DNA of 64,000 nt, from contig NW_026870043.1 in assembly GCF_029168945.1 (NCBI RefSeq), positions 8,934,501-8,998,500 on the forward strand, in the 5' to 3' direction. The DNA comes from Cannabis sativa (Eukaryota; Streptophyta; Magnoliopsida; Rosales; Cannabaceae). The notes under the pieces were generated by a model, which was not told where the DNA came from, made no database searches, and saw nothing but the letters and a program-made list of their open reading frames with translations. Positions 12,881 through 23,698 of the stretch are shown here, one piece after another; the stretch's first letter is position 1, and every line of letters begins with the position of its first letter. Position numbers and translations under genes: made by a program.

Positions 12881-13149
12881 AATTAGGATAATTTCGTTTA
12901 TAAATAAGAATCCAACGATGCTTCGATTAGCGAGAGTCAAAGTAATCTGATTTATACAATCTTCTTGTTTCATATTGTAAAAATACTAGTCTAAGGTGTC
13001 ATCAATTGATGAACAACTAGATGTTGCATATACAATATTTATCTTTCGAGATCTAACACTATTATGTATGTGTAATGGTGAAAATCCATTAGGGATTTAT
13101 CTCATTAGAAAAACAAACCAAGTTAGACCAACAATGAAGATTCGAAATT
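12881..13149 (-). repeat. A: degenerate second copy of the leader module
   Basis: This stretch repeats, in degraded form, the leader block at 13306-13690: a worn 'gcgagagtcaaag' at about 12925-12945, and a hairpin AAATCC-ATTAG-GGATTT at 13082-13098 where the intact copy has TCCTCC-ATTAG-GGAGGA. It occupies the place where gag begins in F and B. No gag coding sequence remains in A. Confidence 0.65.
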
Positions 13150-13305
13150 AAACTACAATTTAATAATAGAAAATAACATGGTTCAATATAAATTCATACA
13201 CAATTCAGAAATTATTAAACATATAGCAAGTAGGAATGACAAGTGAAAATACTAAAACATACAATCCTAAATAATTTCCAAGGTCTTCAGCAAACTGATA
13301 TCAGT

Positions 13306-13605
13306 GTCCCGTTTAGGCGAGAGTCAAAGCTACCATCCACTGAATAGAGTTGTCAGCTCATCTAAAATGTTAAACATTCTAGCAACCTTTTATTCGATCA
13401 AGATTGGAATCTAGCGTTGTCCCGTTTAGGCGAGAGTCAAGGCTATTCTATCTTATGAGCTTCCACCATTGTTTCATATTTTGTAAGTCAAATAAAGTCG
13501 CCACCATTAGGGTGATCCATACCATATAAAACACTTACAAAGCTACTTATCTTTCGAGATTAAACGGTGCTAACTTGTTAATGAACGTTCCTCCATTAGG
13601 GAGGA
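13306..13605 (-). other. A leader: twin 20-nt motif and CTAAT-loop hairpins
   Basis: GTCCCGTTTAGGCGAGAGTC occurs exactly at 13306-13325 and 13419-13438 (113 nt apart). It is followed by a hairpin CACC-ATTAG-GGTG at 13502-13514 and another TCCTCC-ATTAG-GGAGGA at 13589-13605; on the element strand the loop reads CTAAT. The same block occurs before gag in B, C, D and F. Confidence 0.85.
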
Positions 13606-14979
13606 TTACTCACTAAAACAAAAGCTATGTAAAACCAACAATGGAGATCGAATGTCCTAATAATAAAGCTCATTATTTAAAGTGTATTTTCTTCTAATAT
13701 TTATTTTAATCTATTTATTTTAAATATATATATTTATTTAATTAAAATTTCCAATTTAGAATGAAAAATTCTAAATATAAATTTTAATTTAATATTTATA
13801 AATTTTACTTAGATGGATATGAAAATAACATGAATTATTTCCATCTTAGTAATAATTTCCAATAAATATTTAGAAAAATATTTAATTTAAGTTGTTACAA
13901 AATTAATTTAAATTAATTTACAACTCAAATTTAATTTTCTATAAATATACATTGCATTTCGAAAAATTGAAGTATTTAAGAATACTATTTTCGAAAAAAT
14001 GCTTTAAAATAAAATAAAAATAAATTCTGAAAAAATTATTCTATTTTAATGTTAGCCCAAAATTAATTAATAAAATTAATTTACAAAAAAAAATATAATT
14101 TTCCTATTAATTAAATATATAAGAAAAAATTTAAAATATTTAAGTATTATGATGAAAATCAACTTAAATATTAATTTTCTATTTAATTAAATACACTAGA
14201 AAAATACTTCAAGCAAAACAGATAATATCTATCTAGACTTTCATTAACTAATTAATTCATTTTCTAATTAAATATATTTTACTTCATTTATTTTAATTAA
14301 TCATTAAATGAAAAAATCATTGATTTAAGTTGGTCCAAAATTAAAATAAATAATTTACAACTTTAATCTATTTTTCAAATAAAATTCGAAATTTTGCATT
14401 TAAGAAATGCAATTTCGAAATTGTGAAAAAAGATTAATAAAATAAAATAAAATATATTTTGAAAATTATTCAAATTTAAGTTATATGAAATAATATTTCA
14501 AACTTAAAATAATTTTCAATTTTAATTTAATAACATGAAAATAATAATATTTAAGTATCATGATGAAAATCAACTTAAATATTTAAATTTTCAATTTAAT
14601 TAAATGTATTAAATTCAAGAAATAAATTATTACGTATAGAGAAGACTTAATTATTAATTCTAATTTAATACTAGGAAAAATATACTTAACTTAGATTGTA
14701 CCAAAATTAATTATTAAATAATTAATTTCACAATCTATGATATTTTCCGAATTAAATATTAGAAAAAATAATTAGTTCTAGAAATAACTATCTAGAATAA
14801 TTTCATTTACTAAGTGTTTTTCTAAAATTAACATTAAAATATTAAATGAAAAAATAAATTTCATATATTTTAAAAGTTAATTATGTTGCTAATTCAATTT
14901 TAATTAGTTTAGACTAATATAATTAACCTAATACAATTATTTAAATAAGGCCAATGGGCCTTCACAATTGGAGTAGTTC

Positions 14980-15050
14980 ATGTGAGGGGGAGCTGGGTTC
15001 AGTATGTCGTACCCACTTCTATTTGCACCCAACTCTCACACAAGGCCCAA
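14980..15050 (-). other. A leader: conserved stem with C-rich bulge
   Basis: On the element strand, TGTGAG plus AGTTGGG can pair with CCCAGCT and CTCACA, leaving a CCCC bulge and a loop of about 30 nt. Nearly the same sequence occurs in D (42154-42216) and C (35183-35252). Confidence 0.7.
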
Positions 15051-16440
15051 AAGAGAGGAATTTAACCTTTAAATAAACAATTGTTATTCATTGAATAAGC
15101 CCAAATCTAATTGGGCCTAAAGAAATTTACTTATGTCAACATTTATTTTAGCAACCTAGTCCATTTACTTAGTAAAACTTAATTGGGCTTCCTATATGCA
15201 TCTAAGCCCAATAGCAAACATATAGGCTCACACAGGTCAAAAGATTTGGATGGGCCCTATCATGTTACTAGGTTTACACAGATGAAAGAAATTATAAAAT
15301 TTACCTGTTACAAATTATTTAAAAGATCTATTGAAAATTGTACTATGCTTAAAATCAGATCATTGGATCTGTCAACAAGTTAATCATAGCAATTTAGATC
15401 AAATAAATAATAGGTTTGTAAAAAAAAAAATTTGAATACATAATAATATAATCAAACAATACAAACAATAATAACTGATCTGGAATACCTAGAAAGTAAG
15501 CTAAAATATCTCAATTTTAAAATTTAAAATAAAATTAAATTTTAAAATAAATATCTTAACTAAAATTCAAATTTAGGTTGTTAGAGAATATTTGAAAAAA
15601 ATTCGAAATTCAACAAAATCCTAAATTTCTTAAATTCTAGCAAAAAATCAAAAAATATTTAACCAATTTTTCAAATATCAAGTTTATTCAAAATTTAAAT
15701 TTATTTAAAATTTCTAATAAGATAATATAATATAATATCTTAAATTTTAAATTTAGATATTTTATTATATTCTGAGTCTTATAATTTAATAAATTTAAAT
15801 ATTACATAAATAAACTAATTGAAATATAAGATATTTTATATGGTTAGAATATTTTAAAAATTAATAATAAAATAATAAGTTTGAAAAATTTATGGTTTGA
15901 AACCCTAAAATATCTATTCAAACTAAACTAACCAATTTTTCAAATCTTCATGTTATTTTTGCCAAAATATAATTTTAATAAAAAAAAATGTCTAATAAGA
16001 TAAAATGTTAAACCTAACATATTCCTAATCTTATAATTTTAATTAATAAAATATATTTTGAAAATAACAAATTTGAAAAAGATATGATATGGTTAGCAAA
16101 TTTTGAAATTAGTACAAGATTATTTTTAAAAAGTAATATTTTAATATCAAAGTAAGATCATTTAAAATTTAAAAAAAATATCTGATCTTATAATTAAAAT
16201 AAATAAAATAATCTAAAATTTCAAAAATAACCACAAGGCTCCTTTGTGAGAAATCAACTTTTCAAAATTCAAAGCCTACTAATATCATAAACTAATTTTA
16301 ATTAATTAAAAAATTAATAAAAATTAATTATATTCTGAAAATTAGATTTTTAATTGAAAATTTAGATTCTACACAAAATTCTACCAAAATTTGGCTTTTG
16401 TTTCAATGAAAAACGATTTTTGAATCAAAAGTTATGACGA

Positions 16441-16612
16441 AAACAAGTTTGAGGCACAGTGGTATGCATTGCATACCCCTCCGCGCGCGGAAGCAGGGAA
16501 GCACCCAGGATAGAGGCTGCAAGCAGCCCCATTTGACCAAGCATGCTCGGACACGCATGTTGTCTGAAGCGTGTTTGTCGGAGCGAGCCCAAGTGCGCGC
16601 GCGCGTGTGACA
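16441..16612 (-). other. A leader: GC-rich palindromic island
   Basis: A sharply GC- and CpG-rich block inside AT-rich leader. Inverted repeats: GGTATGCA/TGCATACC with a 1-nt centre (16461-16477), CCGCGCGCGG (16481-16490), GGCTGC/GCAGCC with a 2-nt centre (16515-16528), and a GCGCGCGCGC run near 16595. Counterparts lie in D and in remnant X, with a minimal version in C. Confidence 0.8.
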
Positions 16613-16869
16613 CTCAAAACCTGATATTTTCGTTCAACTTCAAAAAATCATAACTAATTCATAAAAAATCCAAATTAGGTTCTGTAAAAACCTAAATTTA
16701 TTAATTAGGTTCTGAAAAAATAATTCCAGGTTGAAATAAAAAATAATTCAGTAACATATATTGCGATTTCTAAACTATCATCAAATAAGCACATAAACCA
16801 CATGAAACCATCCAAATCAACATATAACATCGTTTTAATTCATATTTCATGAAAGTAAATCATTACCAT

Positions 16870-16882
16870 GGCTTTGAGGCCA
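16870..16882 (-). other. A primer binding site (variant)
   Basis: Two bases inside the 5' LTR edge the element strand reads TGGCCTCAAAGCC. D and G4 have TGGTATCAGAGCC, the complement of the plant initiator Met tRNA 3' end. A and C share CC in place of TA at positions 4-5. Confidence 0.75.
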
Positions 16883-16884
16883 GT

Positions 16885-18774
16885 TGTTGGATATATTTTA
16901 TCAGGATCTAGATTTACTAACAAGTATGTTTCATTAACATCCTAATATGAATTCTAATACAATGAAATAAACACATAAGAGTTTAGGAAACCTTACATTG
17001 GGTGCAGCGGAATATAATGACTCCTTCCGTTCAGATATCTAGCCCTTAATTCCTTTCTGTAGCAGAGCATTATTAATATCTGAACCTGGATCTCTTTCTC
17101 TCCTTCCTTTGATGCTGAATCTCCTTCTTGTTGGTTGATTTTCCACAGTCTTACACACTATGATTGACATACCACTTGATGTGTGTGGGCACTCACTCAT
17201 TCACTAAAGGATTTCAAAAATTTAGAGAAGAAAAGAGAAGGGAAGAGGTTCGGCCTATAGAGAAAAGATAGAGGCTCAGTTTTCATCTGCAAAAGTTCAC
17301 AAAGTTAAGTGTGAATGAGAGCCATCACTATCTATTTATATGTAACCACCTAAGTTTAAATTAGAATCATTTGGCATTAAAATAATGAAAAAATAAATGA
17401 TAAAATCCTATAAGTGTGGCCGGCCATGGGCCTGGATAATGGGCCTCACCTATGCAATTTTACTGTTTTATCATTCCTGCATCTAATTTTCTCAAAAACG
17501 CCAATTTTTAAATTCGACCATTTAAATGAAAATTCTAATTATTTAATAACTAAAATTAATTATTAAATAATATTGTCATTTAATATATTTATTAATTAGT
17601 CATATAAAGTCTCTTAATTAATAAATAAACCTAGAATCTCTTTTCTTTACAATTTCGCCCTTGCTTAGTGAAAATTCACAAAGTAGACATAGTCTAACTT
17701 TAGAATTATAATTTATTAATCAAAATCAATTAACTGAGTCTTACAAGCAGTATGGTCACAACTAGTATGGGGATCATGGGTCTATATATCCGAGCTTCCA
17801 ATAAGCAGATCAAGAATTTATATCTGAAATTCACTGACTTATTAATTCTTCGTTGAATCCACGCATAAAACTTAGAATTGCACTCTCAGTATATAGAACG
17901 CTCTATATGTTCCATGATACAGACACGTCATTAGTAATCCATTGTTATAACCCTAATGTGATCAATGATCCTCTATATAGATGATTTACACTGTAAAGGT
18001 ATTAAATTACCATAACACCCTACAATGTATTTTATCCTTAAAACACTTAACCATGTATAAATGATATTTCAGCTAAGTGAAATGAGATCTCCACAATTTA
18101 TTTTTGTTTGGTTAAGCTCGAAGGAAATCATCATTTACTTTCTATTCGCCAGATAGAAGCTATAGATTCCATATTTATGATAGCCCTCCCACTCAATTGC
18201 ACTACCGTGTTCCCAAAAAGTACGTATCACCCTGACCCAAAAGTAGGCTTAACTAACAAATCAAAGAACACGAATAACACTCTTAAGATTGAACCTAATC
18301 ATATCAGGATTAAGATCATTTGATCTAAGATCAACAGGTGATATTGAATTGAATAGATATTACGGTAAATTCTAATATATCTAATCAAAGTTCAATATCG
18401 GTCCCTTCCGATGTATACTCCATACATCCGATGCTGGTAAACTTTGCCAATGTCCTGGAAAGGACATAACACTTATCCAAGGTGTAAGAATACCTATCGC
18501 TGATTATACCATGTCAGTCTAAATCCAGTGTTCTGACAAATCAAGGAATAAACTTTCGAACATATAATTAAGATTATATTCCACTGTGTTGACAACACTA
18601 TAATCATTAACAAATTGATATGTTCTGGACTTAAATAGAATTCATACATTATGTACATATAATCATGAAATAAATCATGTGAACCATGCAACATTAAATG
18701 TTATTTCTGATCTATATTAATAAGTAAATCTGATTATATTGAAATGAGTTTTATTTAGGGCATAAAACCCAACA
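16885..18774 (-). repeat. A 5' LTR (right)
   Basis: 1890 bp, TGTTGGATAT...CCCAACA, with the promoter-side TATA-like run (complement of tctatttata) at about 17331-17340 and GGCCGGCC at 17418-17425 about 80 bp upstream of it in the element's sense. By eye it is only a few percent different from the left LTR. Confidence 0.92.
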
Positions 18775-19576
18775 CTATCTCCCCGAGCAGATGTTCCAAG
18801 TGGACTCCACGTGTCACATTCTCGTGATGTCACGTCAGAGTGCAAAATTTGGGATAACATAAATAGTAATCATCCTGAATATATGTCAAAATATCTCAAA
18901 TTAAGCATTATTTAAATTTCTACAAAAATATCTAAGTTATCTAAATATTTAAAATATAATTTATAAATTTCTAATAAGTAAAATGATATAAAATAGTAAA
19001 ATATCATTTTTCAAACTTATAATTTATAAACAATTAAATATTTAACAAAATAACAATTTCTTTTTGAATTTGAAAAAATTATAGTTAGAATATCTATAAA
19101 AATATATAGGTTAATTTTAAAAATTTATTAATTATTTAATTTATCATAGAAGATAATTTTAATATAATATTTCAAACAAAAAAGATAATGTTATCTTTTA
19201 ATCTAAGATATGTCAAATATTAAAATATATGATCTTATAAATAAATAATATATAAATATTAAAGAAATTAACAAATTTTTAAATCTGACAATAATTTAAA
19301 AAAAATCAAATAATAAATTTTTTAAATTTAAACCTCAAAATATCAAAAATTAATAATAATCTATTAAAAATCAATATTATTAATTTAAAAATGATATTTA
19401 AGTTTAAATATGTTAAAAATAAGATTTTATTTTAATTTTTGAGTTTGAAAATTGAAAAATCTGAAATTTGGAAAAAATCCCATGAAAATTAGATTTTGGG
19501 GTGCAGAACACGCTTGCTGGGCACACAGGCTACGTGTAGCCTCATCCGCGCACTCAGGAGGCTGCAATGCAGCCTT
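18775..19576 (-). other. X: orphan copia leader fragment
   Basis: The AT-rich body (about 18850-19490) and the GC island at its right end look like a copia leader of this family. The first 70 bases or so (18775-18845) are different: GC-richer, with CACGTGTC and TGTCACGTCAG motifs and no counterpart elsewhere in the window. The leader ends directly at an LTR with no primer site, so a few hundred bases, including the primer site, are deleted. Confidence 0.6.
19496..19576 (-). other. X leader: GC-rich palindromic island
   Basis: Contains AGGCTAC/GTAGCCT with a 2-nt centre (19527-19542) and AGGCTGCA/TGCAGCCT with a 1-nt centre (19559-19575). The second corresponds to the GGCTGC stem of A and D but with a longer arm. 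Confidence 0.75.
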
Positions 19577-20036
19577 TGTTTGAAATATTTTACCAGGATC
19601 TAGATTTACTAACAAGTATGTTTCAATAACATCCTAATATGAATTTCTAAAACAAGGAAATAAACAGATAAGTGTTTAAGAAAACCTTACATTGGGTGCA
19701 GCGGAATATAATAACTCCTTCCGTTCAGATCTCTAGCCCTTGATTCCTTTATGTAGTAGATCATTATCAAGATCTGAACCTGGATCTCTTTCTCTCCTTC
19801 TTGAGCTCGATTCTCCTTCTTGTTGATTGGATTCTTCACAATCTTACACACAATGATTGAGATACCACTTGATGTGTGTGGGCACTCACTCTATCACTCA
19901 AGGTTTGAAATTATGAAGAGAATAAAGAAGAGAATGTGGTTTCGGCCTAATAGAAAGAAGGCTCGGGAAAATTTTTCTAAAAGTAAAATTTCATCAATCC
20001 TTAAGTTTGAGCCATCACTATCTATTTATAGGTTAC
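19577..20036 (-). repeat. X: partial 5' LTR cut by B
   Basis: Starts TGTTTGAAATATTTTACC and follows the family LTR down to the TATA region (tctatttata at 20021-20030), where B's LTR begins at 20037. The remaining part of this LTR is not found after B, whose right end is also lost. Confidence 0.85.
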
Positions 20037-21958
20037 TGTTGGAATTAATTTTACCAGGATTTTAGATCTACTCAAAAGTACGTTGATTTAACAACCTAAA
20101 TATGACCTTCTAAAACGATAAATAAAACACATAAAAAGTTAAGAAACCTTACAGTGATGGCAGCGGAATAATGTGTCTCCTTCCACTCAGATCTCTAACC
20201 CTTGATTCCTGTCTGTCGCAGAGTATAATCAACATCTGAGCCCGAATGTCCTTCAAATGGATGTGATCCTTCACAGTCTTTCAATCTATGGTTGAGGTAC
20301 TGTTTGCTGTGTGTGGGCACTTCTCTCTCACAAAGAATTTCGAATTCTCTCTCTTTTTCTCTCTTGATTTCTTGTATGAGTGATATATGCAAAGGGAAGA
20401 GAGGAGGGCTGCTATAGATAGGGAAAAGGGAAGCTCAACTTTCCAAAATAAACAGTTTCCTCTTTTACTGAGTAATTGATTAAATGCCTTATTTGGTGTG
20501 ATCCACCACTTTCTATTTATAAATAGCTGCTAGGTTTAGGTTAGTAATTACTTGGCAACAAAAAAATTGAAAATAATAATTGGGAAATACAAAGAAGTGG
20601 CCGGCCATGGTGTGACTTGAGCCTCACTAGGGTTTTGCAGTTTCCACAATTTTATTTCTATTTTCCCAAAAATGCTATTTTTCCAATTCTAACCATTTAA
20701 ATGCCAAAACTAATTATTTAATAACTAAAATAGATTATTAAATAATATTGTCATTTAATATAATTATTAATTAGACATACAAAGTCTCTTAATTAATAAA
20801 TGAACCTAGAAACTCTTTTCTTTACAATTTCATCCTTACTTAGTGAGAATTCTCAAATTAGACATAGTCTAACTTTTAGAATTATAATTGATTAATCATA
20901 AATCAATTATAAAGTCTTACAAACAGTATGGTCTCAACTAGAATGGGGACCATGGATCTATATTGCTGAGCTTCCAATAAGTTGAACCGAATTTACCAAG
21001 GAAATCCCTAACTTATTAATTCCTTGTTGAATCCACTCTTAGAACTTGGAATTGCACTCTCAGACATATATAGAGCATATTATATGTTCCACAATCGAGA
21101 TATGCTATCTCATTTAACCATTGTTATAATCTTAATGTGATCAAAGATCCTCTATATAGATGATTTACATCGAGATGGGATAAATTTACCTTTTCCACCC
21201 CTCAATGTATTTGGCCCCTTAAAACACTTAGCTACCTGTAAATGATATTTTAGTGATCTAATATATAGTCACTGAAACAAGAGCTCATCCATTTACTTCT
21301 ATTTAACTAAGCTCAAAGGGAATCATCACTTGACTTCTATACGCCAGTAGAAGCTATAGATTCCATATTTATGTTCAGCGCTCCCACTCAATCATGCTAT
21401 CATGTTCCCAAAATATACTTATCACCCTGACCCAAAAGTAGGCTTAACTAATAAATCAAAGAACATGAATAGCACTCCTGAGATTGAGCCTAAGCATATC
21501 AGGATTTAGATTGTTTTAATCTAAGATCAACTTCTAATATTGACTTGGAAAGATACAATGGTAAGTTTATAATATCTTTAACCAAATTCAATATAGGTCC
21601 AGTCCAATGTATACGATCCATACATTCGAAACTAGTATACTTTACGAATGTCCTGGAAAGAACATAACACTTACTCCAAGTGTAAGTATACTTTATCGCT
21701 GATTATCACATTAGTGTAAATCCAAAACACTGATGAACAGGGACTTAGTCTTTTGAATCATATAATAACAATCACATTCCACTATATTGACAATACTGTA
21801 ATTGTGAATGAATATATGTTCTGGACTTAACTGAATTTGTGTATATATATATTAAACCATAAACATGAAAAATACATGTTAACATAAATCACTTCAAAAT
21901 TCTAAATTGATAATTCATCAGATTATAATGGGTTTTATTTAGGGCACAAAACCCAAAA
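20037..21958 (-). repeat. B 3' LTR
   Basis: 1922 bp from TGTTGGAATT to the polypurine tract. The terminal CCCAACA of sister LTRs is altered here to CCCAAAA. GGCCGGCC is at 20599-20606. Left flank is GTTAC (20032-20036). Confidence 0.9.
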
Positions 21959-23698
21959 AACTCCCACTTGCACTAACATAAAACAAGTTGTGCATTACAA
22001 TCAATCTTTTGTCTTGATCCTTTGATCAAGTGTAGTATATTTGAATCCACCCATATTTCTGGAACCAGGTTCATAAAACATTATGAAACATCCTTAACTA
22101 TATGCTTTACTCATCAAGGAATGCTGAAATCCTTACTGCTTATTAAGTACATCTGAACAAACAGAAGACATATCTCTCAAATTTTAAAATTTGGAATTGA
22201 GATAATGCAGTGTAGAATTTTCTTCAGTAAAAATAACTTTCTGGTAATTTCGAATTTACAAAGTTATGTATATCTTCTCTGATGGAGCTTGAATTATTGT
22301 AGATGGGTTTTGACACTCTTCTACAATAATTCCTCCACCCCCAGAGTAACCACCATCTCAAAATTTTTAATGAATTGGTGTGGATATTAGGATCACTAAT
22401 GTATACTTCCTTAATATCTAACATATAGGTCACTTTCATAAATCTTTCTTGATTGTCCCCTAATGTTCCTTATTTGATTACATCTCAGATGGCTCCCACT
22501 CAATAGCAGAGTCTGGTTAAAAAATACTTTTAACCTCTTATTATTGTTTTAAGGGATATCTCGTTCTGACTTATTGTCTTAGTCTGAAATTGTAAGTTTC
22601 TTTAAGACTAGGTCATCAACATAGCAGTCTAGTATTTGAAGTGTAAAATACTTGCAAGAGATTAAGCAATCAAATTAAGATACCATAAAATTTTATGAGG
22701 ATTAGAAATCTTGACTCAAGTCATTCGAATAGACTATGCAAGAAATCTTTTATCTTATTCTCATAATTCTGATAAGTTATTTCTATCCACGTGAATGGTT
22801 AGATTTGTTTTATCAGTGGTGTTCTTAAGTTCCTATCACAAGTGTCAACCAAATGAAGATGGGTAAAGAATTTTAATATTCTCCCACTCAATTAAGGTAG
22901 TGTGATACATTATCAAAGAACTTTATTGGTATCATTATCTATTACAACAGTAAATCTAAAATGGAACATACAATCAACATCAAGGATTTATTCTAATAAT
23001 TGCTAATTTATTATATTATTTCCATATTTAAAATTATGTGTCACAAAGAGTACTGTGGAATAAAGTTCACCCCTAAGTATATAGAGATTATGATCCACCC
23101 CTAAAGGTTGTATAGATCATAATTCTCCAAGTGTAGTAGAGATTATGTGGAGTTGAATATAATCCAGAGTTCATTAGATATAAAAGATCGTTGAATTGCA
23201 TATTATTCTTAACTTTTTCTCCACCCCTATTAGATCAAAAGATCTTTTTATTAAACAAATTCTTAATAATTGTTTTAGAATTAACAATTATTCATAAACA
23301 TAGAAATAATTTCTAGTGTTTATGTAGTAATAACTCTGTAAGGAGTTTAAATAACTATAGAATTTGCATCAATAATAAAAACGCATACACATACAAACAT
23401 AATAAATATAATATTTGGTAATTGATTTCTAAGATTAAGTAATGAAGCTCAACTCATAGATTGCAATTTATTTGTAAAAAAAAAAAATTTATTGTAAATT
23501 AAAAAAAAATTATTTGCAATATTATGAGAGCAGGGAATAAAATCCCAAACTTGAAATCCAAATTGTTTTAAAATTAAAACAATTAATTCAAAAGTAAATA
23601 AATAAATGAGCTTCTTCTTTATCTTTGACGAACTCCATCCATAATCCAGCTTTCAGATCCCACTCGCTAAGACAGCATCGGAGTTTAAGAAGCTTGAG
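21959..23698 (-). pseudogene. B: pol-derived non-coding region
   Basis: No open frame of note. It aligns well with F 60869-62690 and only in scattered patches with C pol, such as 22440-22500 with the RNase H-proximal region of C near 30760-30820, and the 'ccacccctaa' blocks near 23065-23115 with C near 32104. The high B-F similarity of a non-coding stretch indicates that this dead pol was amplified as part of a non-autonomous element. Confidence 0.7.

Larger units (their letters stand above)
13606..16884 (-). other. A: AT-rich untranslated leader
   Basis: About 3.3 kb with no coding potential, very AT-rich, aligned in blocks with the leaders of C (34300-36594) and D (40582-43232 and 52909-53450). 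Three conserved non-AT-rich islands stand out: the stem near 14980-15050, a block near 15225-15310 (cacacaggt...catgttactagg), and the GC island at about 16441-16612. Open frames overlapping the GC island are not conserved between copies. Confidence 0.8.
8581..18774 (-). mobile_element. A: copia element with decayed pol
   Basis: Two very similar LTRs (8581-10490 and 16885-18774) in the same orientation enclose a minus-strand internal region: primer site, long AT-rich leader (about 13150-16884), a second and degenerate leader copy (about 12890-13140) where gag would be expected, then a relic of pol (10491-12880) and the polypurine tract. The flanking 5-mers do not match (GGCTT at 8576-8580, CTATC at 18775-18779), and the sequence right of A is not G3. 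A therefore probably formed by recombination between two insertions or lost one flank. Confidence 0.85.

Noticed and set aside
16425..16617. Two minus-strand frames of 61-62 codons in A's leader
   Set aside because: Same reason: GC-island artefacts in two frames at once, not conserved.
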